Below, piece by piece: positions 1 through 7,809 of a DNA stretch of 32,878 nucleotides. Within the stretch, counting starts at the first letter, position 1. Each line of letters begins with the position of its first letter. The stretch is from the NCBI GenBank assembly GCA_020726025.1, contig DYTH01000009.1, positions 1 to 32,878 on the forward strand. Reading direction: 5' to 3'. Made by a program: the position numbers and the translations under genes. Under the pieces are notes generated by a model, which had not been told where the DNA came from, ran no database searches, and worked only from the letters and a program-made list of their open reading frames with translations. The DNA is from Syntrophus aciditrophicus. GTDB taxonomy: Bacteria > Desulfobacterota > Syntrophia > Syntrophales > UBA5619.

Positions 1-45
1 TCCCGCTCAGAATCGTTGCGGGAATGACAAGAATGGGGAGTTTTG
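1..45. repeat. Right-hand part of a dispersed inverted-repeat element (TCCCGC...GCGGGAATGAC)
   Basis: TCCCgctcagaatcgttgcGGGAATGACaagaatgggga resembles the right half of the 16417-16560 unit (GGATTCCGtgtcaagcaCGGAATGACaaaaaggga). Confidence 0.4.
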
Positions 46-99
46 CAATTACCTCTGGTGATTGATAATTTTTTTTTCATCCCCATTGCGTTCGCCGGA

Positions 100-553
100 T
101 TATTCCTGTTCAAGCGCCTTTAGCACGTTCACACGCAACGCTTGTACGGAAAACGGCTTCTGGAGGAAATGGACCCCTGCATCCAACGCCCCGTTCGGGG
201 AGATAACATCGTACGAGTATCCCGAGGTAAGAAGACATTTGATATCCGGACAGAGGAGGCGTATGTTGCTCGCCAGCTCCTGGCCGTTCATTTGGGGCAT
301 GATTACGTCCGTGAGTAGCAGGTCTATCCCCCCGGGATGCTCACCCGCCAGACGAATCGCCTCTGCGGGCGTACCGGTGCTCAGCGCCTTATAACCGGCG
401 CCTTCAAGTATTTCCTTGTTCATCTGATCACAACACCCTTTGGGATGACAATCCCAACGTTCCGGTCGACGCACTTTCGGGCAAGATACAGCCATTATGC
501 TGTTTGACGATTCCGTAGCAGGTCGCAAGCCCGAGTTCTGTCCCCTTGTAGAA
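100..553 (-). pseudogene. Decayed hybrid sensor histidine kinase (HATPase remnant plus partial receiver domain)
   Basis: Minus frame over 428-553 reads FYKGTELGLATCYGIVKQHNGCI (G2-box-like GTGLGLATVYGIVKQ). A different frame over 100-423 reads MNKEILEGAGYKAL...DLLLTDVIMPQMNGQELA...LTSGY...FLQKPFS (receiver without its N-terminal acidic pair). Confidence 0.7.
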
Positions 554-783
554 TTAGCGAGACGAAGACCGGCAATTCATCTTGACACCTGCTGGTAAAA
601 CCGGCTATATCTTTTACCGGTTAAGGCAGGATTGCGGCTTTGCATCTTTTTTGTCACTTCAATCATCTGCCACGCAAAAGCCGGCATCCTGTAATTTAAC
701 GATGTTACGCGCAGATTTACCGCGGGAGGCCGTAAGAGGGGATTCTAAACTTTTCCATCAGCAACCACGTTAAGGAGAAACCG

Positions 784-2109
784 ATGATTGAAACAATAAA
801 GTCCATACTCCTCGACTTCCAGGAAAGCAGCATGGAAACCGGGGTGCCCCGGCGTCTGCATATTGAGACCATGCCTGGCAAAGCCATCGTCTGCATCGGA
901 GTGCGCAGAAGCGGCAAGTCAACGTACATGTTTCAGATTATTGAAAAACTTCTTGCCGACGGGGTATCGCAACAAAACATCCTGTACATGAACTTTTTTG
1001 ACGATCGCCTGCACGATCTGAGGGCGGACAATCTTGCCCTGATCGCCGAGGCCTATTATTCGATCTATCCGGAAAAGAAAAACAGCGAGACGGTCTATTG
1101 TTTTTTTGACGAAATTCAGGCAGTCCCCGGGTGGGAGCCTTTCATTGACCGCTTGATGCGGACGGAAAAATGCGAGGTTTATCTGACGGGCTCGTCGGCA
1201 AGAATGCTCTCCAGGGAAATCGCGACGCAGATGCGCGGCAGGGCGCTTTCATGGGAGATTTTTCCGTTCTCGTTCCGGGAATTTCTCGACTGCAAAAAAA
1301 TCGGAAGCGAGGGGGCATTATCGACGAAGCAGAGGCTTCTCGTCCAGAAGGCTTTTGATGAATACATGGAGGTCGGCGGCTTCCCCGAGGTTGCCGCCCT
1401 TGGTCGGAACATGCGGATCAAAACCCATCAGGAATACTTTCATGCCATATTATTTCGGGATCTTGTTGAGCGTCACGACGTTTCTCATCCGAAAGCGGTG
1501 TCCGATCTGGCGCACCGGCTGGTGAACAACACCGCCTCCCTCTACACGGTCAACAGCCTGACGGGATATCTCCATTCGCTGGGTCATAAGGCCCCCAAAT
1601 CGGCTGTTTCTGATTACATAGAGTGGTTCGAAGACGCCTATTTCCTGTTCACGGTGCGAATATTCGATGCGTCGCTCGCGCGCGCAAACACCAATCCGAA
1701 AAAGATTTACTGTGTTGACCATGCCCTGGTCGCCTCCGTGTCATCGGGGATTCTGCTAAACTCCGGACATCTCCTGGAAAACATCGTATTTACAGCCCTG
1801 CGACAGTCCCACCAGGAAATTTACTACTACAAGACGAAGAACGGCCGGGAGGTTGACTTCATCGTTCCGGCGCGCGGCCAGGGGCATGTGCTCATCCAGG
1901 TTTGCGAATCGCTGGCCGAACCGCAAACGAGAAAGCGGGAAACGGCGGCTCTGAACGAGGCAATGGCCGAATTGGGATTGAAAACCGGAATTATCGTGAC
2001 CAGGAACGCTGATGAGCTAATCGCCGCCGACACGGGTACCATCGAGGTGATCCCTGCCTGGCGCTTTCTGCTCGATATCTCAAGCCCATCAAACAACCAT
2101 GGGGTTTAA
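784..2109 (+). CDS. AAA family ATPase, AAA_14/DUF4143 type
   Basis: Walker A GVRRSGKST, FFDEIQ Walker B, YLTGSSARMLSREIATQMRGRALSWEIFPFSFREFL, C-terminal YYYKTKNGREVDFIV; RBS aaggag just upstream of 784. Confidence 0.92.
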   Translation: MIETIKSILLDFQESSMETGVPRRLHIETMPGKAIVCIGVRRSGKSTYMFQIIEKLLADGVSQQNILYMNFFDDRLHDLRADNLALIAEAYYSIYPEKKNSETVYCFFDEIQAVPGWEPFIDRLMRTEKCEVYLTGSSARMLSREIATQMRGRALSWEIFPFSFREFLDCKKIGSEGALSTKQRLLVQKAFDEYMEVGGFPEVAALGRNMRIKTHQEYFHAILFRDLVERHDVSHPKAVSDLAHRLVNNTASLYTVNSLTGYLHSLGHKAPKSAVSDYIEWFEDAYFLFTVRIFDASLARANTNPKKIYCVDHALVASVSSGILLNSGHLLENIVFTALRQSHQEIYYYKTKNGREVDFIVPARGQGHVLIQVCESLAEPQTRKRETAALNEAMAELGLKTGIIVTRNADELIAADTGTIEVIPAWRFLLDISSPSNNHGV

Positions 2110-2242
2110 AAAACGAGAAAAAAAGGGGGCAGGTTTACATCCTGCACTTTTATAGACGACGTATTCATTCATTTTCATGTCGTCACGTGGAGAAATGTGT
2201 AGAGAGTGGGCCTGACCCCTTATATTCCTGGGAAAAATCCAT

Positions 2243-2785
2243 TCACTGATTCCTTGTTTCAGTGGTGTCAACAAAACAGGTCACCCGGCTGCGGGGCGAC
2301 AGGTAGTTGAAAATTTCCGGAGGAAGCGCCGCCGGGCGGATCGAGTTTACGATTTTCAACTCCGGTTCATCCAGCATTTCGACGATCAACGCGTCCTTTT
2401 GGGGTATCTCCGGGTCGTACATCACGATGCTTGGATGGAGCTGGCTTTGGGGGTTCACCGAGATGACCATGCCAATTGAACCGTTGTTCAACTGCACGAC
2501 CGTCCCCGGCGGGTAGATGCCGAGGCAGCGGATAAAGCTGGCCAGGAGTTTCTGATCGAAGAGCTCCTTCTGGACGGAAAACATGATGGCGAGGGCCTCG
2601 AACGGGGTCATGCAGTCGGCGGCGACCATTTTGTTACAGTGGTTGTCGCAGGTGTTGGCAATCGCGGTGATCCTGCTGAGAAGGTCGATCTCTTCGCCCT
2701 TGAGTCCTGTGGGATAACCTGTCCCGTTCCAGGCTTCATGATGCTGGTAAACGATAATCAGGATGGGCTTGGGAATGTTTTGCAA
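2243..2785 (-). pseudogene. C-terminal fragment of an HD-GYP domain protein (N-terminal half missing)
   Basis: LAALQNIPKPILIIVYQHHEAWNGTGYPTGLKGEEIDLLSRITAIAN is the second half of an HD-GYP domain. In-frame reading extends only to a stop near 2865, so the HD...HD half is absent; apparent start is TTG. Confidence 0.65.
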
Positions 2786-3299
2786 CGCGGCCAGTTTTTC
2801 AGTCTCTCGTCCGCTTCTAAATGTCCTCGAATTCTTTATCGTCTTTTTGAAAGAGGGTCAGAGCGGTTCTAAGAGATTTTACCAACAGCCGATGATGGAT
2901 AGTCTTTTTTTACCGGGGTGTCAAGCACTGTCGTGGGAAGTGTCGTGGGAAGGAACAAGAAGGGTGTTTGCCTGGAGATGGAGAAAGCTGAAAACCCGCC
3001 TTTACTGCCAAAGAAGCGTTATGACAAAATACAAAAAACCGGATTTTCCCTTTCAGATATGCTATGAGTGCCCGACAATTTATGGGAGTTTGAACAACGC
3101 CTTTTGTCATTCCGGACGTGGTAAGACGGGCGATGCTTCGTATGCGTTATTTCCAGATGGCGTTGAAAATACTAAATGCCAGGCTGCATTGACAAAAACA
3201 GCTTCGATGACGTTTTTCAAAAAACGGGGCGCCACCACGGACAGCCCGGCTCGGATGGACGCACCCAACGGGGGCGCAATGGAAAATTATTAATCAGGA

Positions 3300-4439
3300 A
3301 TGAAAAGTTTTATGTCCATTTCAAAAAAACACTATGTTGCAGCAGGAGAGTTCGAAATCTCCTCTGACATCGGGGGACGTACGGTGGAGATCGTCAAAAA
3401 GCTCCTCCGCGAAAATAAAATCCCCATCAAAGATTCAGAGGTGGGTGGTTTTTTCAGTTGCACCATGAGCCTTAACCTGGCCTCCTTCGAAACATCCGTC
3501 ATTCCCGCCCAGGCGACGATTGTGGCCGCCCCGGGAAAATTCAGGAAAACCACATTGCCGGAGGTCAGGGCCTCGCTGGACAATCTGCAGCCCATTCCGC
3601 AGGTGGCCCTTAAAATCATGCGTCTGATGGACGACTTTCAGTACGATGTCCAGACCATCGCCGATGAAATCCGTCAGGAACAGGTCATCGTCGCCAGTAT
3701 GCTCAAGCTGTGCAATTCGGCGCTCTATTTTGGTAATGTGCAGCTTGACTCCCTGGACAAGGCGATCCCCCTGCTGGGGGAAAGCCTGTTCATCAAAACC
3801 ATCATCTCGTCTGCCGTATCGTCATTTTACAACCAGTCAGACGCGGGATACTCCCTCTGCAAGGGCGGCCTCTACCATCATGCCGTCGCCGCAGCCATCA
3901 TCTCCGAACAGATAGCGGCGACAACCGGCACGGCATCCCCCTCTGTTGCCTACACGGCCGGGCTTATCCATGATATCGGGATGGTGGCGCTGGACCAGTA
4001 CATCGCCCCCATTTCCCCTCTTTTTTACCGGACACTCGACAGGGAGGAAAAAGACATGCTGACGGTGGAAAAAGAACTTCTCGGCGTTAACCACTGCGAG
4101 GCGGGGGAAGAACTTGCCGCTCTCTGGGGCATCCCGTCGCCTCTTGCCGATGCAATCCGTTACCACCATTTTCCGGAAGAGGCAGGGGGCGACGCGGTTA
4201 TCCCCCATATTGTCTATCTTGCCGATCTGATCCTGTCCCGGTTTCATGCCGACCTCAAAATTGAACGGATCGACACGGAGCATCTCGAATCGAGGATGAA
4301 GCGTCTGGGCCTCTCCCCCAGCGCTCTTTTGGGTATCGTGGGACGCCTTCCCAAAGAAGTCTTTGGCTCTTCTCCGGATATCGCATTGGCAAACAATCCC
4401 GCCAGGGCGATACGGCAAACATTTCCAGCAAGCGATTGA
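3300..4439 (+). CDS. HDOD domain protein with degenerate CheD-like N-terminus
   Basis: LDNLQPIPQVALKIMRLMDD...VIVASMLKLCNSALYF...AYTAGLIHDIGMVAL...YHHFPEEAGG (HDOD). N-terminus KHYVAAGEFEISSD-IGGRTVEIVKKLLRENKIPIKDSEVGG resembles both ends of CheD. Confidence 0.85.
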   Translation: MKSFMSISKKHYVAAGEFEISSDIGGRTVEIVKKLLRENKIPIKDSEVGGFFSCTMSLNLASFETSVIPAQATIVAAPGKFRKTTLPEVRASLDNLQPIPQVALKIMRLMDDFQYDVQTIADEIRQEQVIVASMLKLCNSALYFGNVQLDSLDKAIPLLGESLFIKTIISSAVSSFYNQSDAGYSLCKGGLYHHAVAAAIISEQIAATTGTASPSVAYTAGLIHDIGMVALDQYIAPISPLFYRTLDREEKDMLTVEKELLGVNHCEAGEELAALWGIPSPLADAIRYHHFPEEAGGDAVIPHIVYLADLILSRFHADLKIERIDTEHLESRMKRLGLSPSALLGIVGRLPKEVFGSSPDIALANNPARAIRQTFPASD

Positions 4440-4476
4440 ATGAATAAAATAATCAATACTATATAGAGGAGGATCA

Positions 4477-4830
4477 ATGTTAAGAACCAAACTTGCCCAT
4501 CTGGATGACCCGAATGAAATGAAGAAGGCGTTGGAGGAAAATGAAAACGTGATGGTCTGCTGCGGCCGGATGGGACCGATGTGTATCCCCGTTTACGTGG
4601 CGATGGAACAGCTCCAGCCGCTTTATCCCCATGTGAAATTGTACGATCAGGACTTTGACGGCCCGGCGGCCGGCTATATCAGAAGGCTCCCGGAATGCGC
4701 CCGCTTCATGGGGCTTCCGTTCACGATCTACTTTAAAAACGGGAAGGTCGCCGCGGCGACGACGAGCATTCAGAGTAAAAAACAGGTAGCGGATCTGCTC
4801 GATCAGGTCTATGGAGCGTCCACCCGATAA
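4477..4830 (+). CDS. Thioredoxin-fold protein with atypical CGRMGPMC active-site region
   Basis: ENVMVCCGRMGPMCIPVYVAMEQL...VKLYDQDFDGP...LPFTIYFKNGKVAAATTSIQ; RBS gaggagg upstream. Confidence 0.75.
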   Translation: MLRTKLAHLDDPNEMKKALEENENVMVCCGRMGPMCIPVYVAMEQLQPLYPHVKLYDQDFDGPAAGYIRRLPECARFMGLPFTIYFKNGKVAAATTSIQSKKQVADLLDQVYGASTR

Positions 4831-4855
4831 CCCCTCCCCCCGATAAAACCGGGAC

Positions 4856-4876
4856 GGCGGGGCCTTCAGCCCCGCC
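4856..4876. terminator. GC-rich hairpin between convergent genes (candidate terminator; no T-tract)
   Basis: ggcggggc-cttca-gccccgcc perfect 8-bp stem between the thioredoxin stop and the nuoN stop. Confidence 0.4.
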
Positions 4877-6261
4877 TACATAACCCTGACGAACATCTCC
4901 ATGACAGGCAAAGGCATGATGCCGAGAACAAGGATGATAACGCTGAAGAGAACGCAGAGGATTTTTTCGGAGAATGTCAGGTTCAACGGGCTTTCTTCTT
5001 TTGCCTCCCGCGAGTAGCTGACCCTGACAAGATTCAAATAGTAAAATATGGACAAAACCGTATTAACGGCGGCGATGATAACGATCGGGAGATATCCGGC
5101 CTTGAACGCCGTTACCAGAAGGAAGAACTTCCCGGTAAAACCACCCGTGGGCGGAATGCCGGCCAGTGAAAAGGCTGCGACGGCGAGCGTGAGGGCAAGC
5201 AGCGGCGATCGGCGGGCAAGCCCTGCCAGATCGGCAACCTTCAGGTTTTCACCGTTTCGGGAAAGAAGCATGATCACGTAGAACAACGAGAGATTCATGA
5301 ACAGATACACGGTGATGTAATACGCCACCACGGCGCTCCCGCTTTTGTTGAACGCCAGAAGTCCCAGCATCAGATATCCTGCGTGCGCGATCCCGGAGTA
5401 GCCAAGCAGTCGTTTGATGTCCTGCTGGACCAGGCCGGCCAGGTTGCCCACCGTCATGGAAAAGGCGGCAAGAACCATCAGGACCATCGCGAGCTGCGCA
5501 AGTGGGGCTCCCGCAAGCATGGTCAGTCTTATCAGAAGCGCGGCGCCGGCGACCTTCGGCACAGTGGCGATAAAGGTTGTCGTCGCATCGGATGCGCCTT
5601 CATAGATATCCGGCGCCCAGAAGTGGAGAGGGAAAAGCGAAAGCTTGAAGAAAAACGCCGTCATGGTAAGGACCAGCGCCAGGATGCCGAGAGGCTTGTC
5701 GATGATAGCAGGCATCCCCGAGACAATATCCGCCAGATAGGTAGAGTGCGTCATCGCGTAGAGATAACCCATCCCGTAAAGCATCACCCCCGTGGCGACA
5801 GCGCCGAAAAACAGGTACTTGATGGCCGCTTCAAGGTGTCCCGTCGTCTTGCTTCGCCGCAGAGGGACAATCGCGTAGAGGCTGAAAGAGGAAATCTCCA
5901 GACTGATCAGAATCGATATCAATTCCACGGAGCTGACAAGGGCGGTGAGACCCAGCGTGGAAAAACCGAGGAACATGAAAAACTCCGGCATGTTGTCAAC
6001 TTCATCGTCCCTGTTGAACATGAAAACGACAAAGGTCAGACCGACCGTCAGAATCAGTTTGAATATCTGTGAAAAGCCGTTAACCTGATAGGCGCCGTAA
6101 AAAAGAAGCCCGTTTGCATTCAACGTGATCAGCGATACCGCAACTGCCCCGAGGGAGAATATCCGGGCGGGAAGAAAAAGGGATTTCCCCCCCTTCCCCA
6201 AAGAGAGGAAGAGAAAGAGAACGGAAAAGAGAAGCAGATAAATTTCAAGCAGCAGCGTCAT
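4876..6261 (-). CDS. nuoN: NADH-quinone oxidoreductase subunit N
   Basis: Multi-TM antiporter-like subunit; FFFKLSLFPLHFWAPDIYEGA typical NuoN motif; 3' end of nuo operon. Confidence 0.93.
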   Translation of the reverse strand: MTLLLEIYLLLFSVLFLFLSLGKGGKSLFLPARIFSLGAVAVSLITLNANGLLFYGAYQVNGFSQIFKLILTVGLTFVVFMFNRDDEVDNMPEFFMFLGFSTLGLTALVSSVELISILISLEISSFSLYAIVPLRRSKTTGHLEAAIKYLFFGAVATGVMLYGMGYLYAMTHSTYLADIVSGMPAIIDKPLGILALVLTMTAFFFKLSLFPLHFWAPDIYEGASDATTTFIATVPKVAGAALLIRLTMLAGAPLAQLAMVLMVLAAFSMTVGNLAGLVQQDIKRLLGYSGIAHAGYLMLGLLAFNKSGSAVVAYYITVYLFMNLSLFYVIMLLSRNGENLKVADLAGLARRSPLLALTLAVAAFSLAGIPPTGGFTGKFFLLVTAFKAGYLPIVIIAAVNTVLSIFYYLNLVRVSYSREAKEESPLNLTFSEKILCVLFSVIILVLGIMPLPVMEMFVRVM

Positions 6262-6273
6262 TGGATCAACCCC

Positions 6274-7758
6274 TTAATGGGAAACTTTATCGAGTTGCGT
6301 GGCAAGGTTCACCAGCGTGTATTCCATCACATTGACGAAAGGACGGGGGAAAAGCCCCACCCAGAGGACAAAAATCGCCAGGGGAACCATGTAAATAATC
6401 TCGCGAAGGTTCATGTCTTTAATATCCCGCTTGTCCTCACGGCCCCAGGCAACCTGTTTCAACAACTTCAGCATGTAGGCGGCCGCCACCACCGCCCCCA
6501 CGACGGCGAAAAATCCGGCTGTCTTATTGACGGCAAAGGCGCCGATCAGGACGTACAACTCGCCGACAAAGCTGTTCGTCCCCGGAAAAGCAAAAGACGA
6601 GACGGCGAAGAGCCCGAAGAAGAACATGTAGATCGGCATGATTTTCCCCAGCCCGGCATTATCGTATATCTGCCGACTGTGGGTGCGTTCATAGACCATT
6701 CCGACTAAAAGGAAGAGGCCGCCGGTGGTAATTCCGTGGTTCAGCATCTGGAAAAGCGCCCCGACAAAACCGTAAATGGAAAAGGTGAAGATGCCGAGGA
6801 TGACAAACCCCATGTGGGCGACGCTCGAATAGGCGACGAGCTTTTTCATGTCGGTCTGCGACAGACAGACAAAACCACCGTAAATAATCCCGATGATGGA
6901 CAAAACGATCATCAGCGGGGCAAAGTAAAAACTCGCCTGAGGAACAATCGGCAGACAAAAGCGCATGAAGCCGTACGTGCCCATTTTCAGGAGGATGCTG
7001 GCAAGAAAAACCGAGCCGACGGTCGGCGCTTCGGTATGGGCGGCGGGCAACCATGTATGGAACGGAAACATCGGAACCTTGATCGCGAAGGCGATCCCGA
7101 AGGCAAGAAACACCCAGAACTGAAACTGGAAGGTGTAATCTTTGAACATCGCCTCGGGAATGCTGAAGGTTCCGTTGACCAGATAGATGGCGATAATCGC
7201 GACCAGCAGAAAGACGCTCCCGAACAGCGTGTAAATAAAGAACTTGAGCGAGGCGTAATCCTTGTTCGGCCCTCCCCAGATGGCAATCAGCAGGTACATC
7301 GGGATCAGCATCGCTTCCCAGAAGAAATAGAAGAGGATAAAATCCAGCGAACAGAAGACGCCGATCATCGCCGTCTCCATGATCAGGATGGAGATCATAA
7401 ACTCCTTGACGCGCGTCTGAATGGCCTTCCAGGAAGACAGTACGGCGATGGGGGAGATGATCGTCGTAAGCAGGATCAGCATGATGGAAATGCCGTCGAT
7501 CCCGAGCATATAGTTGATATTGAATGACGAGACCCACGAAATCCGTTCCCCGAACTGGAAAATCGTGGTTGTGGGATCAAAATTGACAAACAGAAAGGCA
7601 GAGACGGCGAGGGTTAAAAGCGCCGTAATCATCGCGGCAACCTTAATGGCCTTCTCGTTGCTCATGAAAAGGATGAAGAGGACTCCAAAGAGCGGCATAA
7701 AAATAGTGGTCGAAAGCACTGGAAATCCAAACGGATTCATTGTCAGGTATGGCAACAT
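6274..7758 (-). CDS. nuoM: NADH-quinone oxidoreductase subunit M
   Basis: FAIKVPMFPFHTWLPAAHTEAPTVGSVFLASILLKMGTYGFMRF typical NuoM. Confidence 0.95.
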   Translation of the reverse strand: MLPYLTMNPFGFPVLSTTIFMPLFGVLFILFMSNEKAIKVAAMITALLTLAVSAFLFVNFDPTTTIFQFGERISWVSSFNINYMLGIDGISIMLILLTTIISPIAVLSSWKAIQTRVKEFMISILIMETAMIGVFCSLDFILFYFFWEAMLIPMYLLIAIWGGPNKDYASLKFFIYTLFGSVFLLVAIIAIYLVNGTFSIPEAMFKDYTFQFQFWVFLAFGIAFAIKVPMFPFHTWLPAAHTEAPTVGSVFLASILLKMGTYGFMRFCLPIVPQASFYFAPLMIVLSIIGIIYGGFVCLSQTDMKKLVAYSSVAHMGFVILGIFTFSIYGFVGALFQMLNHGITTGGLFLLVGMVYERTHSRQIYDNAGLGKIMPIYMFFFGLFAVSSFAFPGTNSFVGELYVLIGAFAVNKTAGFFAVVGAVVAAAYMLKLLKQVAWGREDKRDIKDMNLREIIYMVPLAIFVLWVGLFPRPFVNVMEYTLVNLATQLDKVSH

Positions 7759-7809
7759 GATTTCTCTTCCTTAAAACAGCCTCTTAATGAAAAAACCACG
7801 GGCAGCCCG

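Noticed and set aside
2763-3293. 176-aa plus-strand ORF
   Set aside because: Low-complexity, Cys/Trp-scattered translation with no domain; overlaps the HD-GYP remnant and an intergenic region. It contains a 12-bp tandem duplication (tgtcgtgggaag x2), too small to interpret.
5383-6072. 229-aa plus-strand ORF (and similar long antisense ORFs at 6736-7527, 8335-8856, 8959-9516, 10000-10803, 14419-15450)
   Set aside because: Antisense to clearly conserved nuo genes; Arg/Gly/Asp/His-rich compositions are typical of mirror frames of GC-rich membrane-protein genes; no recognisable domains.
6689-7537. 282-aa minus-strand ORF overlapping nuoM in another frame
   Set aside because: nuoM has a full set of conserved motifs in its own frame; this is an alternate-frame artefact.
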